Assembly: GCA_025363155.1 (NCBI GenBank)
Contig: JANYEL010000079.1
Span: 1-43,605 of the forward strand
Reading direction: 5' to 3'
Source of the DNA: Moraxellaceae bacterium
Lineage (GTDB): Bacteria > Pseudomonadota > Gammaproteobacteria > Pseudomonadales > Moraxellaceae
Length of the DNA: 43,605 nt
A model generated the notes under the pieces. It saw only the letters and a list, made by a program, of their open reading frames with translations. It had not been told where the DNA came from and ran no database searches. Position 1 is the first letter of the stretch. Each line of letters begins with the position of its first letter. A program made the translations under genes and the position numbers. Shown piece by piece: positions 14,716 to 24,364 of this stretch.

Positions 14716-15162
14716 TTATTCAGCAATAATCGTGACCAATACTTCAGCCATCACATCGTGATGAACTTGAATTGCAACATGGAACTCGCCTGTGTGACGC
14801 AATGCGCCATTTGGTAAGCGTACTTCAGCTTTATCAACTGGGTGACCAGAAGCAGTCAAAGCGTCAGAAATATCACGTGTACCAACTGAACCGAACAGTT
14901 TGCCTTCATCACCAGCTTTCGAGGTGATTACAACATTCAATTCATTCAAGCTAGCAGCACGTTCTTGAGCTTTACCAAGTGATTCAGCTTCTACACGCTC
15001 AAGTTCAGCACGACGTGCTTCAAATGATGCAGTGTTTGCAGCAGTTGCAGAAACTGCTTTGCCCTGAGGAATCAGAAAGTTACGACCGTAGCCAGACTTT
15101 ACAGAAACCTTGTCACCGAGTTGACCCAAATTAGCGATGCGTTGCAGTAGAATTACGTCCAC
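14716..15162 (-). CDS. rplI: 50S ribosomal protein L9
   Basis: L9 binds 23S rRNA and extends from the large subunit. The 148-residue protein has the standard N-terminal domain ([35 protein letters not shown]), then the long helix rich in Ala, Glu and Arg, and the C-terminal domain ([16 protein letters not shown]). The start is a GTG with AAGGAG seven bases upstream; the ATG inside that region is out of frame. It is the last gene of rpsF-rpsR-rplI. Confidence 0.97.
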   Translation of the reverse strand: MDVILLQRIANLGQLGDKVSVKSGYGRNFLIPQGKAVSATAANTASFEARRAELERVEAESLGKAQERAASLNELNVVITSKAGDEGKLFGSVGTRDISDALTASGHPVDKAEVRLPNGALRHTGEFHVAIQVHHDVMAEVLVTIIAE

Positions 15163-15173
15163 AATTCATCTCC

Positions 15174-15401
15174 TTATTGATGGTTATCGGTATACGGAAT
15201 CAATGCCAAGTAGCGTGATTGCTTAATCGCAAGCGCCAATTGACGTTGATAACGAGCTTTAGTGCCAGTGATGCGTGAAGGAACGATTTTGCCGTTCTCA
15301 GTAACATACTGTTTAAGCGTTTCTACATCTTTGTAATCGATGTATTTTGTGTTCTCTGCTGTGAAGCGGCAGAACTTGCGACGACGATAAAAACGTGCCA
15401 T
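15174..15401 (-). CDS. rpsR: 30S ribosomal protein S18
   Basis: S18 sits on the platform of the small subunit next to S6. The 75-residue sequence shows the family hallmarks [41 protein letters not shown] and [16 protein letters not shown] precedes the ATG. It lies between rpsF and rplI with short gaps, and no priB gene is present, which matches pseudomonad and Acinetobacter rather than enteric gene order. Confidence 0.98.
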   Translation of the reverse strand: MARFYRRRKFCRFTAENTKYIDYKDVETLKQYVTENGKIVPSRITGTKARYQRQLALAIKQSRYLALIPYTDNHQ

Positions 15402-15414
15402 TGTCGATTGCTCC

Positions 15415-15807
15415 TTAAGCTTCGTCAGCGATCATGTCTGAAGAAGATACATCATCGTTACGCTGTGCTTTACGCGCGCGTTTTTCTTCAGCACTCTTAG
15501 CGAGTAGTGATTCTTCGGTGATGGCTTCATCGCGACGGATGATGAGATTACGGATGATGGCGTCGTTGTAGCGGAACAGCTCTTCAAGTTCATCAAGAGT
15601 TGTTTGGCCACATTCGATGTTCATCAAAATGTAGTGTGCTTTGTGGATCTTGTTGATTGGGTAGGCGAGTTGACGACGGCCCCAGTCTTCGAGGCGATGG
15701 ACTTGGCCACCCGCATCTTTGATCTGAGTCAGGTAACGCTCGACCATGCCAACAACTTGATCGCTTTGGTCTGGATGAACCAGCAATACGATTTCGTAGT
15801 GACGCAT
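15415..15807 (-). CDS. rpsF: 30S ribosomal protein S6
   Basis: S6 partners S18 on the small subunit. The start is the ATG at 15807 ([18 protein letters not shown]), with AAGGAGC just upstream. The reading frame continues to 15870 but that extension is 5' leader. Conserved features are [22 protein letters not shown] and [17 protein letters not shown]. The C-terminal tail is acidic and Ser-rich ([14 protein letters not shown]), as is common for S6. It is the first gene of the operon, driven by the promoter at 15926-15954. Confidence 0.97.
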   Translation of the reverse strand: MRHYEIVLLVHPDQSDQVVGMVERYLTQIKDAGGQVHRLEDWGRRQLAYPINKIHKAHYILMNIECGQTTLDELEELFRYNDAIIRNLIIRRDEAITEESLLAKSAEEKRARKAQRNDDVSSSDMIADEA

Positions 15808-15925
15808 GTATAGCTCCTTACGGTTTGGGCAGCCCCTATCCTGTTTGAAGTGATAGAAGCAAGGAGGCACGCAAAAAAGATCTTTTTACAAATAAATCAT
15901 GCGTGATCGCAAATGCGAAGCGCGG

Positions 15926-15954
15926 ATTATACTGTTTTCGATACAGCTATACAA
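15926..15954 (-). promoter_or_regulatory. Sigma70-type promoter of rpsF-rpsR-rplI
   Basis: On the minus strand, TTGTAT (15954-15949) and a perfect TATAAT (15931-15926) are separated by exactly 17 bp, about 120 bp upstream of rpsF. The leader between promoter and start could host autoregulation by the S6-S18 pair, which is known in other bacteria; I did not identify that structure here. Confidence 0.75.
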
Positions 15955-16055
15955 GAGTAGCCTCATGTATACATCCACTTTCAGTGTTTATACCAATCAA
16001 ACAAGAAAGTGGCCGAGCATTCAAATTCTAAGTTCTATTGACAGACAAAAATTGA

Positions 16056-17189
16056 TCACAGTTTCTTTTTACGTTTACGACGTTTTAACGGATAGAGAAG
16101 CTGTCCAATGAATCCTTCAGGAACTTTAGTTTCTGCTGTTGTTCCATAACGCGTTGGCAAATGGGCTGGCATGTGTGCAGTTTTAAAAAGAACATCATAC
16201 ATGGGCAAAAATGCTGCAAAGTTAATATCCAACGCTTCTTTTTCCGATGAATGATGCCAATGATGGAATTCAGGAGTCGCAAGTACCCAACGTAATCCAG
16301 GAAAGCGAAATTTGACATTGGCGTGAATGAAAATCGCATGAAAAGAAATAAATACTAAATAAGCATAAGTTGCAGCTGGCGAAAAACCCATAAACAATAA
16401 TGGAACATAACCCACAAAACGATTGGTAATAATTTCAATCACATGAACACGACTTGCGGCTAACCAATCCATATGATGTGAAGAGTGATGCACTGCATGA
16501 ATTCGCCATAATCTAGGCACTTTGTGCATCGAACGATGGATCCAATAGCTAAAGAAATCAACGATCACTAATATTTCAATGAACTGTAAAACCAGCGGTT
16601 GGCTACTGACCATCTGTTGCCATGTTGGGTTTAGCCATCGATTGAACATGATTTGTGCAGGAATGATCGTAAAAAAGCTGATCAGCTGTAATCCAATATG
16701 GCTGAACATAAAATATTTAAGATCAGTGACCCAGCCTGTGCGCAGCAGCTTTTGTTCTTTATATTTAGCGAAAAAACGCTCCATCGGTATGAAGATTAAT
16801 GCCGCGATCAACAGCGTTAAAACGAAATAATCTAAACCCGCATACATACTACGACCATGATAAACAGGCTCAATCTGCCCCGAAGCGAGAAGTGCGGCTA
16901 ATGCATTCAACAACATGCCAAACAAACCCCAACGTCGATTCCAGTTGCGTAATGCACTAATCACACCAGAAACAAAACCGAGTGCAATACCAAAAATCAA
17001 GATTTGACGTAAGAGCGATGCGCTATAAAGTGGGCGAAACTCAGGCGTTGTTAATAGATCGGGAAAGAGAAAACATAGCGCCGATAAAATGCCTAACATT
17101 CCGAGTGAAATCGACAGAAATGCAGAGACCATACCAGCACCACGTGTCAATTCACGGTTTTCAAAGTTTCTCCTGAGGAGTTCGGTCAT
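16056..17189 (-). CDS. Sterol desaturase / fatty acid hydroxylase superfamily membrane protein
   Basis: Members use a di-iron centre to hydroxylate or desaturate lipids or sterol-like substrates in the membrane. The 377-residue protein has an N-terminal membrane region of about four helices (residues about 20-150). The catalytic domain contains three His clusters: HRSMH in YWIHRSMHKVPRLW, HAVHHSSHH, and EFHHWHH near residue 325. The C-terminus is strongly basic (KRRKRKKKL). The ATG at 17189 has AAGGAATAAGC in front. It is a single gene between the ribosomal promoter region and an RDD gene. The substrate cannot be told from sequence. Confidence 0.9.
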   Translation of the reverse strand: MTELLRRNFENRELTRGAGMVSAFLSISLGMLGILSALCFLFPDLLTTPEFRPLYSASLLRQILIFGIALGFVSGVISALRNWNRRWGLFGMLLNALAALLASGQIEPVYHGRSMYAGLDYFVLTLLIAALIFIPMERFFAKYKEQKLLRTGWVTDLKYFMFSHIGLQLISFFTIIPAQIMFNRWLNPTWQQMVSSQPLVLQFIEILVIVDFFSYWIHRSMHKVPRLWRIHAVHHSSHHMDWLAASRVHVIEIITNRFVGYVPLLFMGFSPAATYAYLVFISFHAIFIHANVKFRFPGLRWVLATPEFHHWHHSSEKEALDINFAAFLPMYDVLFKTAHMPAHLPTRYGTTAETKVPEGFIGQLLYPLKRRKRKKKL

Positions 17190-17283
17190 GCTTATTCCTT
17201 TACTTAATTGTCTGTTTTAAATGTTTTTTTAATTATTAACTCAAGTTTTTAAATCATTATTTTTTGTGATTCTGGTCCTTTTT

Positions 17284-17970
17284 TCACTTAAATTGAGAGT
17301 GAGCTGTGTTCCTTTGTAATACCTGTACGTCAATTAGCTGATCATACCAAGTCGGCAATTGTCCACGAAGGAATCCTAGACCAAATGGTAAAAACAATCC
17401 AAAGAGCAGTAATGCCCAGCCAATTATTTTTAACAAAAAAATCATTAATAAAAGCGAGCCTTCTGGCTCAATCAATGAAAAATCATGAAGATGAATTGGT
17501 GTCATCATTGGATTTAAAATCAGCCAGATCAACACACTGACACTCAATAATGGCATACCCAAACAGCGACTCATTAAACCATGCAGCCAAATTTTAGGCT
17601 TAGCAAAAACACTGTTTAAAATTTGATTGGAGGTTGTTGATTGATTCTTCTTATTGATACCATTTATGCATTGTCCGATACTTTGTCCACGACTGACACA
17701 GAGTAAAATATCTAAAACAATGAATAGAACAATGATCATCAATGAAATCGGAAAATTCAGTGAAAGCATGATCAAAAATGATCGTGCATCCACGGAAGTC
17801 TCAAGATGAAATACATTCCAGCCAACAAGAATAAAGAACCAGAACCAAAGTGAACTATCAATAAAGTGATCAATGAGACCAGCACGAATGCGCTGATCTT
17901 TGGTTGCCAAAAGTTGCTCTAAACTCTTTTGTGGCGGTAATGGAGGAGGCGTTTGCCGCGAAATCGTCAT
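17284..17970 (-). CDS. RDD-family membrane protein
   Basis: RDD proteins are small multi-helix membrane proteins, some linked to ion or solute transport. The 228-residue protein starts with a Pro-rich tail (TPPPLPPQKS). The RDD signature comes next, an Arg and Asp at the first helix (RIRAGLIDHFIDSS). About four further hydrophobic segments follow, with the late motif RGQSIGQCINGI. Its ATG overlaps the stop codon of the CNNM-type gene by one base (TAATG), so the two are translationally coupled and probably work together. A second RDD protein lies just upstream of the pair, at 19410-20213. Confidence 0.85.
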   Translation of the reverse strand: MTISRQTPPPLPPQKSLEQLLATKDQRIRAGLIDHFIDSSLWFWFFILVGWNVFHLETSVDARSFLIMLSLNFPISLMIIVLFIVLDILLCVSRGQSIGQCINGINKKNQSTTSNQILNSVFAKPKIWLHGLMSRCLGMPLLSVSVLIWLILNPMMTPIHLHDFSLIEPEGSLLLMIFLLKIIGWALLLFGLFLPFGLGFLRGQLPTWYDQLIDVQVLQRNTAHSQFK

Positions 17971-19277
17971 TAATCTTGATTATCAACTTCGTCATTATCT
18001 GCGATATAGGTAGCAAGGACTTTGTCGATTCGCTTGCCATCCATATCAACAATTTCCAATAACCAGCCATCCCATTCGATTTTATCTGCGGTTTTGGGGA
18101 TGCGACCGAGTTGCATCATGATTAAACCTGACAACGTATTGTAAAGACCACGCTCTTCTTCAGGTAAAACCTTAATCTGCAAACGATCTTTTAAGTCGTG
18201 ACTTGGAATTAAGCCATCCAGTAGCCAAGAACCATCATCACGCTGAATTGCATAAGAATCTTCTTCGTCATCGGTTTGGAATTCACCCGTAATGGCTTCA
18301 ATTAAATCCTGAACAGTGACAATCCCTTGAATATCGCCGTATTCATCAACGACAAGTGCCATTTCTGTTTGCGAGCTACGCAGTAAATTCAGCAATTCCA
18401 TACCATTAAGTGATTCAGGTACATAAAGAGGCGGCTGCATGAGCGCTTCAAGGTTAAGCTTTTTTTCATTAAGTACTTGGGTCAAAACGCTTTTTGCCAT
18501 GACGATACCCATGACATCATTAACACTCTCGCGGCAGACTGGGAAACGAGAAAACTCACTTCGCTGAATTATTTCGAGTACTTTTTCAAGGCTGTCATCG
18601 ACAGATAACCAAGTCACATCAAGGCGAGGAACCATCAAACTTGCAATTTTGCGATCATCTAAGCGGAAAACATTACGCACCATTTGATGTTCTTGTTCAT
18701 CAATCAAACCACTTTGGGAACCTTCCACTAAAATCGCATGGATTTCCTCGGAGGTCATGATGGGGCCTTTGGTGTTTCTAATACCAATCAAACGCAAAAC
18801 TAAGTAGGTTGAGCCAGATAGAAAATGTACTATTGGCATCATGATCGTTGTAAGCCATAACACAGGCCGAGAAACGACGCGGGCTACTTTTTCAGGGGCA
18901 ATCTGACCGAGGCGTTTTGGCGCAAGTTCACCAACGACAATATTGACATAGGTAATAATGGCAACGACCAGCACAAAGGATAACGTATGCGCAATGCTAG
19001 CGTGCATTCCAAAATCCATAAAGAAGTCAGCAACAGGATCAGCAAGCGCCGCTTCACCCAATATACCGCTTAATATCGTGATTGTTGAAATCCCGATTTG
19101 CATGGTCGACATAAAATTGGCGGGATCTTCAGCAAGTTTTGCTGCGGCGATTGAACCGTGATCACCTTCATCAATCCTTTTCTGTAAACGCGCTTTACGG
19201 GCAGTAACCAATGCCATTTCGGACATTGCAAACACACCGTTAAGTAGGATTAATAGAAATAAAATCAGAATCGTCAT
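17970..19277 (-). CDS. CNNM/HlyC-CorC-type membrane protein (DUF21, two CBS domains, CorC_HlyC domain)
   Basis: Family members are implicated in Mg2+/Co2+ efflux or membrane ion balance and are often labelled hemolysin-like. The 435-residue protein has a DUF21 membrane domain (residues 1-190, including NGVFAMSEMALVTARKARLQ and GELAPKRLGQ). A CBS pair follows (about 200-335; MVPRLDVTWLS, VVDEYGDIQGIVTVQDLIEAI), then a C-terminal CorC_HlyC domain (GSWLLDGLIPSHDL, GLIMMQLGRIPKTAD). The CBS pair usually senses adenine nucleotides. It is the upstream member of a coupled pair with the RDD gene, with a 1-nt overlap. Confidence 0.93.
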   Translation of the reverse strand: MTILILFLLILLNGVFAMSEMALVTARKARLQKRIDEGDHGSIAAAKLAEDPANFMSTMQIGISTITILSGILGEAALADPVADFFMDFGMHASIAHTLSFVLVVAIITYVNIVVGELAPKRLGQIAPEKVARVVSRPVLWLTTIMMPIVHFLSGSTYLVLRLIGIRNTKGPIMTSEEIHAILVEGSQSGLIDEQEHQMVRNVFRLDDRKIASLMVPRLDVTWLSVDDSLEKVLEIIQRSEFSRFPVCRESVNDVMGIVMAKSVLTQVLNEKKLNLEALMQPPLYVPESLNGMELLNLLRSSQTEMALVVDEYGDIQGIVTVQDLIEAITGEFQTDDEEDSYAIQRDDGSWLLDGLIPSHDLKDRLQIKVLPEEERGLYNTLSGLIMMQLGRIPKTADKIEWDGWLLEIVDMDGKRIDKVLATYIADNDEVDNQD

Positions 19278-19409
19278 ACGACCGCCACCATTAAAAATTC
19301 ACCTTATCTTGTTGTTTAAAGATCTGTAATTTCACATTAGAAACTACAGATCAAAGCATTTTACACCATCAGTTTCTACGTCATCATCGCATGAGTATCA
19401 CGCAACACA

Positions 19410-20213
19410 TTATGTTTTTTGTTTTTCAACTTCAACAGCTGGTGCATTCACGACCAAGGTTTTTGCCAGACGATCATGCAGTGTACGGTTTTGTTTGGTA
19501 AATAAAAAAACCAGATCTACGAAAAACAATAATGAACCGACAATGTTGTAGCCAATATATTTGACCAAAACAGAGCGCAGAATGACACTCCGCAGGAACG
19601 TTGATTTCTCACCGCTGGTTTCATCAACAATTTTAATCTTCAACAGAATTTTGCCAATGGTTTGACCGCGCGTGGCAATAAGCCAAACTTGTAATACAGT
19701 CAAAATTAACACTGCAAGACCGACCGCTGCCATTGTCGATTCTGGAATGCTCGCCATGATCGTTTTCAGAATTTGTGTTGAATCGGGTTTTGTGCTCTTA
19801 GAAAGTAACTCTAATTCAGTGGTAAATGTCACATTGAGTTTCGTCAGACTTTCTACCGTCATCGTTGAGAAAAAAGCCATCCCAATCGTTAAATTTAACA
19901 GTAAATAATCGATCAATGCCGCACCAAGTCTACGTCCGACTGGAGCAAGCGTTGCGCCATTGGCTACTGTTTCAGCATCCACAGTGCTCGTTGCAGTGGT
20001 TTTAAAAGGCGTTGGAGTCAGTGCTATTTTTTGCTGATTTGGGTTGTAGAGCATTTTGCCGCCAGTCAATTGACCTAAAGGCAACCAGTTCGTCATGCCT
20101 TCATGCCAAGCGAGATCAGTTAATACAATCTGCTTATTGGAAAGCATCGCATTTACTTGTTCCAAGGTATATGGGCCAGCTTGTTCATTATTACGGGCTA
20201 GGTAGATTTGCAT
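19410..20213 (-). CDS. GYF_2-RDD fusion membrane protein
   Basis: The first 55 residues are a GYF_2 domain (IYLARNNEQAGPYTLEQVNAML, then AWHEGMTNWLPL), which binds peptide ligands. A flexible stretch follows, then an RDD domain from about residue 90 (PVGRRLGAALIDYLLLNLTIG). That domain has about three to four helices and the late motif RGQTIGKILLKIKIVDE. The cytosolic GYF_2 part probably tethers a partner to the membrane. It shares the RDD fold with the gene at 17284, with which it flanks the CNNM-type gene. All three are on the same strand, so they may form one functional set. The 132-bp gap to the CNNM-type gene (19278-19409) shows no clear terminator. Confidence 0.9.
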   Translation of the reverse strand: MQIYLARNNEQAGPYTLEQVNAMLSNKQIVLTDLAWHEGMTNWLPLGQLTGGKMLYNPNQQKIALTPTPFKTTATSTVDAETVANGATLAPVGRRLGAALIDYLLLNLTIGMAFFSTMTVESLTKLNVTFTTELELLSKSTKPDSTQILKTIMASIPESTMAAVGLAVLILTVLQVWLIATRGQTIGKILLKIKIVDETSGEKSTFLRSVILRSVLVKYIGYNIVGSLLFFVDLVFLFTKQNRTLHDRLAKTLVVNAPAVEVEKQKT

Positions 20214-20333
20214 GTTTTTAAGTGCCTAGAATTTTAAGTACATCATTTTAAATATTTGGTTAATAAGTCTTTGATTATCAGAAACGCAATTATCTATGAC
20301 TTTTGACGTTGATTTGACTCACATTATAATGAA

Positions 20334-20362
20334 CAAAAAGCTCGTATCTACGAGCCTTTTGT
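20334..20362 (-). terminator. Terminator of ppsA
   Basis: GCTCGTA (20340-20346) pairs with TACGAGC (20349-20355). On the minus strand the hairpin is followed by TTTTT. It lies about 50 bp after the ppsA stop codon. The remainder of the 20214-20412 spacer shows nothing else that I can name. Confidence 0.85.
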
Positions 20363-20412
20363 GAGCAACCTGCTTTTATACATAACTTTAATGAGTGAAT
20401 GACTCTTAAAAA

Positions 20413-22794
20413 TTACTTCTTTAAACCAGATTGATTCTGCGCCAAGAAGAACCACGTATCGAGTACTGAGTCAGGATTTAATGACACTGAATCGATGCCT
20501 TGTTCCATCAGCCACAGGGCAAAATCAGGGTGATCTGATGGGCCTTGACCACAAATACCGATGTACTTGTTAGCTTTACGGCATGCAGAAATCGCCATCG
20601 ACAGCAAAGCTTTTACCGCATCATCGCGCTCATCAAATAAGTGCGACACGATGCCAGAATCACGATCCAAGCCGAGTGTTAATTGCGTTAAGTCGTTTGA
20701 ACCAATCGAGAAGCCGTCGAAATGCTCAAGGAACTGTTCAGCAAGTAGGGCATTGGTTGGTAGTTCGCACATCATAATGACACGCAAACCATTCTCGCCA
20801 CGACGCAAACCATTTTGAGCCAGCAATTCAATAACACGAGCAGCTTCACCGACAGTACGTACGAAAGGAATCATAATTTCGACGTTGGTTAAGCCCATTT
20901 CATCACGAACTTTTTTCAGTGCGCGACATTCAAGCTCGAAACAATCACGGAAATTATCGGATACATAGCGACTTGCGCCACGGAAACCGAGCATTGGGTT
21001 TTCTTCTTCCGGCTCGTAGAGTTTACCGCCAATCAGATTCGCGTATTCATTCGATTTAAAGTCTGACATACGAACGATGACAGGTTTATCAGCGAAAGAA
21101 ACAGCGAGGGTAGAAATCCCTTCAACCAGTTTTTCAACAAAGAAATCAACTGGCGTAGCATAACCTGCAGTACGTGCAAGAACAGCAGCACGTGTTTCGC
21201 GTGGCAGACTGTCAATGTTAATCAATGCTTTAGGGTGCACACCAATCATACGATTGATAATGAATTCTAATCGCGCCAAGCCAACACCTTGGTTTGGAAT
21301 TTGCGCGAAGTCAAAGGCACGATCAGGATTGCCTACGTTCATCATAATTTTGAATGCGAGCGGTGGCATTGAACTGATGGAATTTTTTTGCACTTCGAAA
21401 TCAAGCGCACCTTCATAGATGAAGCCAGTATCGCCTTCAGCACATGAAGCGGTGACTTGAGTACCATCAACCAAAACTTCAGTTGCGTTACCACAACCAA
21501 CAATCGCTGGAACACCCAATTCACGCGCAATAATTGCAGCATGGCAAGTACGACCGCCGCGATTGGTAATGATCGCTGATGCACGCTTCATAACGGGTTC
21601 CCAATCAGGATCCGTCATATCTGAAACGAGTACATCACCAGTTTGCAGGATGTCCATGTCTTTAATCGAGTTAATGATACGAACACGGCCTGAACCGATG
21701 CGTTGACCAATTGAACGACCTTCGCACAACACTGTACCTTTTTGCTTGAGCAGGTAGCGTTCCATAGTGCCAACGTTTTGACGGCTTTTTACTGTTTCTG
21801 GGCGAGCTTGGACGATGTAAAGTTTTCCATCATCGCCGTCTTTTGCCCACTCTATATCCATTGGCGATTTGTAGTGTTTTTCAATGATCAACGCTTGTTT
21901 TGCAAGTTCAACCAGTTCTTGGTCATTCAAAGAAAATTTCAAACGATCCGCTTTATCAACATCAACCACAACAGTCGAATGTCCAGTAACGCCACTGTCA
22001 CCGTAGATCATTTTTTGATGTTTGCTGCCTAAGTTACGGCGAACAATTGAGTGCTTACCTTTTTCTAGCAGTGGCTTTGAAACGTAGAATTCATCTGGAT
22101 TAACTGCGCCCTGAACAACAGTTTCACCCAAACCATAAGCAGCAGTAATAAACACCACATCACGGAAGCCTGATTCAGTATCCAGCGTAAACATCACACC
22201 AGCCGCACCAGTTTCGCTACGTACCATACGTTGAATGCCCGCAGACAGTGCGACGCCTTCATGTTCATAACCTTGATGCACGCGGTACGCAATCGCACGA
22301 TCATTAAACAGTGATGCAAATACTTCTTTAATAGCAACCAATACGTTATCAATGCCGCGAATGTTCAGGAACGTTTCTTGTTGTCCTGCAAAAGATGCAT
22401 CTGGTAAATCTTCCGCTGTCGCGCTTGAGCGCACTGCAACTGCGATATCAGGATTGCCTTCAGATAGAGCAGTAAACGCGTCACGCACTTCTTTTTCGAA
22501 TTCTGGCAAAAGCGGTGTTTCAATTACCCATTGACGAATTTGTGCACCCGTTTTGATCAGGGCTTGCACATCATCTACATTCAGATTTTTGAGAGCAGCT
22601 TGAATACGATCCTTAAGACCGCTTTGTTCGAGAAAGTCACGGAATGCTTGCGCGGTTGTTGCAAATCCACCTGGAACACTAACGCCAGCACCTACAAGGT
22701 GGCTGATCATTTCGCCTAATGACGCATTTTTGCCACCGACGCGGTCAATGTCATTTTTGCCAAGTTTGGCAAGGTCTATTACACGTGCTTCCAA
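20413..22794 (-). CDS. ppsA: Phosphoenolpyruvate synthase
   Basis: PpsA converts pyruvate and ATP to phosphoenolpyruvate, AMP and phosphate, the entry step of gluconeogenesis from organic acids. The N-terminal ATP-binding domain begins [21 protein letters not shown] and [10 protein letters not shown]. The central phosphohistidine domain has [15 protein letters not shown]. The C-terminal barrel carries the active-site cysteine in [14 protein letters not shown]. The start is probably the TTG at 22794, with GGGAG at 22806-22802, giving 793 residues. The E. coli enzyme has 792 and starts with the equivalent sequence. The open frame reaches 22851, but that extension lacks a ribosome binding site and homology. 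The ppsR regulator that often lies divergently beside ppsA is absent. Confidence 0.96.
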   Translation of the reverse strand: MEARVIDLAKLGKNDIDRVGGKNASLGEMISHLVGAGVSVPGGFATTAQAFRDFLEQSGLKDRIQAALKNLNVDDVQALIKTGAQIRQWVIETPLLPEFEKEVRDAFTALSEGNPDIAVAVRSSATAEDLPDASFAGQQETFLNIRGIDNVLVAIKEVFASLFNDRAIAYRVHQGYEHEGVALSAGIQRMVRSETGAAGVMFTLDTESGFRDVVFITAAYGLGETVVQGAVNPDEFYVSKPLLEKGKHSIVRRNLGSKHQKMIYGDSGVTGHSTVVVDVDKADRLKFSLNDQELVELAKQALIIEKHYKSPMDIEWAKDGDDGKLYIVQARPETVKSRQNVGTMERYLLKQKGTVLCEGRSIGQRIGSGRVRIINSIKDMDILQTGDVLVSDMTDPDWEPVMKRASAIITNRGGRTCHAAIIARELGVPAIVGCGNATEVLVDGTQVTASCAEGDTGFIYEGALDFEVQKNSISSMPPLAFKIMMNVGNPDRAFDFAQIPNQGVGLARLEFIINRMIGVHPKALINIDSLPRETRAAVLARTAGYATPVDFFVEKLVEGISTLAVSFADKPVIVRMSDFKSNEYANLIGGKLYEPEEENPMLGFRGASRYVSDNFRDCFELECRALKKVRDEMGLTNVEIMIPFVRTVGEAARVIELLAQNGLRRGENGLRVIMMCELPTNALLAEQFLEHFDGFSIGSNDLTQLTLGLDRDSGIVSHLFDERDDAVKALLSMAISACRKANKYIGICGQGPSDHPDFALWLMEQGIDSVSLNPDSVLDTWFFLAQNQSGLKK

Positions 22795-23746
22795 GATGCA
22801 ACTCCCAAGTTTGTTATAGCAGATGATGCTGCTAGATAGAAATTCCCTCATGTGACGAGGCGAATAACGGTGCGATTCTGAAACGGTTGGCTTGCTTTAT
22901 CAAACTAAGCTATTTTAAACGAATATTTTTAAAGTGCTTATCAACTCTACAATTGAATTCATTTCAACTGAACTCAATCTTGGGTCTTATAAAAAATTAG
23001 CCCCTACTATAAAGACTATAGCCCTGCATGACAAACGCATCCTTGCTAGATTCCGCTTTTGTTGTGTGTATTATGAACAAGTAAAATTCTGTTAGACAAT
23101 CTGGTGGTTTTTCATTTAAAAAGAAAAACTGTTATTGACGAATAATCAGGCAGCAATGCTTACGCATTAAAAGAATAGCAAGCGATAATTATATTTTTTA
23201 AATTTTATAAAAAAAATTGTTCAACAAAATATACAACTGTACCCCCTGCATAATCCACAACTCGAATAGCCCATTCGCTAGCAATAGCAAGGGTTTGAGG
23301 TGTTGTCCACAAAAAATGTGGACGAAGCTGTGGACAAGTGCTGGCTTGACAGGTTTAAGCATTGTATTTGTAAGGGGAACAGACAAATTGTACATTTTTT
23401 AATCAACATAAAATATCATTAATTTACAATAAGTTATTTAATGCAAGTTAGCGATCTCATGGCCAAGATATTAGTAAATTCTATTTGTTCATGAAAAAGC
23501 CAATTGAATCACCTGTGGACAACTTTTAGTCTATATTTTTCATAACGACAGTCGTCATTGTTAATTTATCTTCATAAAGCAAAATGGGTCTACTGATCAC
23601 GCTAAACCAAATAGATTATGAGAATTGATTCACATTTTTCATTTGATTGAGTGTGAAATACGCATTTCTGATTGGTAATTTTGGTCTCAATCGGCTAGTC
23701 TTTCACCCTCGTTGTTTTCACACTTATTTAGTTGCAGCCATTGTCT
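22795..23746. other. Long divergent spacer between ppsA and the alpha/beta hydrolase gene
   Basis: About 950 bp without a convincing gene. It is strongly AT-rich, especially 23080-23230 and 23390-23450, and short frames inside it have no ribosome binding sites. It holds the ppsA promoter, the hydrolase promoter and a cluster of DnaA-box-like 9-mers listed separately. No structured RNA could be recognised by eye. Confidence 0.6.
23303..23522. promoter_or_regulatory. Cluster of DnaA-box-like 9-mers
   Basis: TTGTCCACA occurs at 23303-23311 and its complement TGTGGACAA at 23329-23337 and 23514-23522, with the variant TGTGGACGA at 23317-23325. The first and second form an inverted repeat (GTCCACA, five A, TGTGGAC, 23305-23323). 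Each differs by one base from the strong DnaA box TTATCCACA. AT-rich DNA lies on both sides. These could be DnaA sites or the operator of another regulator; the sequence alone does not decide. Confidence 0.5.
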
Positions 23747-24364
23747 ATGCCCGATCAACTCATTCAAGGTAATGCTGGGATGCTACAAATCCGTCCGTCA
23801 TGGCAAGAGTCTGATGCTGTCGCAGTGATTTGTCACCCTCATCCGTTAATGGGTGGCACGATGGATAACAAGGTTGTCACGACGCTAGCACGATTTTTTC
23901 GTAATCAAAAAATCTCGGTTGTGCAGTTTAATTTTCGTGGTGTAGGCGAAAGTACTGGATTGCATGCTGATGGGATTGGTGAGGTTGATGACTTTTTTAG
24001 TGTCCTTGATTGGATCGCAGGTCAAACCACAGCCAGAAAGCTTTATGTGGCTGGATTTTCCTTTGGCGGATATATTGCCGCAGCAAGTGCTGATCGGCTG
24101 TTATCGGATAACGTCCATCAGTTTGAATTAAAGAAGCTCTATTTGCTTGCACCTGCAGTACAGAATTATCCGATGGCGAAACTGACTTTACCTGACGATA
24201 CGTTTGTTATGGTTGGCGACCAAGACGAAGTTGTCGCGCCGCAAGAAATTATTAACTGGGCAAATGCACGGCATTTTGATTTAGCCATTATCCCAGAATG
24301 TAGCCACTTTTTTCATGGACTGTTACCCGCAATCGAATTGCAATTAGAGCGTCGTTTTCCATGA
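23747..24364 (+). CDS. Alpha/beta hydrolase, DUF/COG2945 type
   Basis: A cytosolic serine hydrolase of unknown substrate, 205 residues. It has the early family motif CHPHPLMGGTMDNKVV, then VVQFNFRGVGESTG. The nucleophile elbow is GFSFGGYIAA (Ser in G-x-S-x-G), the Asp is in MVGDQDEVV and the His in ECSHFFHG. This is the COG2945 pattern of small alpha/beta hydrolases. The ATG at 23747 is preferred over two upstream TTG codons, because the conserved sequence begins directly after it. It overlaps zapE by 4 bp (ATGA), so the two are cotranscribed and coupled. Confidence 0.88.
   Translation: MPDQLIQGNAGMLQIRPSWQESDAVAVICHPHPLMGGTMDNKVVTTLARFFRNQKISVVQFNFRGVGESTGLHADGIGEVDDFFSVLDWIAGQTTARKLYVAGFSFGGYIAAASADRLLSDNVHQFELKKLYLLAPAVQNYPMAKLTLPDDTFVMVGDQDEVVAPQEIINWANARHFDLAIIPECSHFFHGLLPAIELQLERRFP

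Noticed and set aside
22795-22851. ATG-initiated extension of PpsA
   Set aside because: A TTG at 22794 with GGGAG seven bases upstream gives the normal E. coli-like N-terminus and length.
23200-23410. Overlapping frames on both strands in the ppsA spacer (about 60 codons each)
   Set aside because: Low-complexity translations without ribosome binding sites across the DnaA-box-like cluster.
23303-23522. Chromosomal replication origin
   Set aside because: dnaA, dnaN, rpmH and mnmG/gidA are absent and the 9-mers deviate from the strong box; it is kept only as a possible DnaA-binding cluster.
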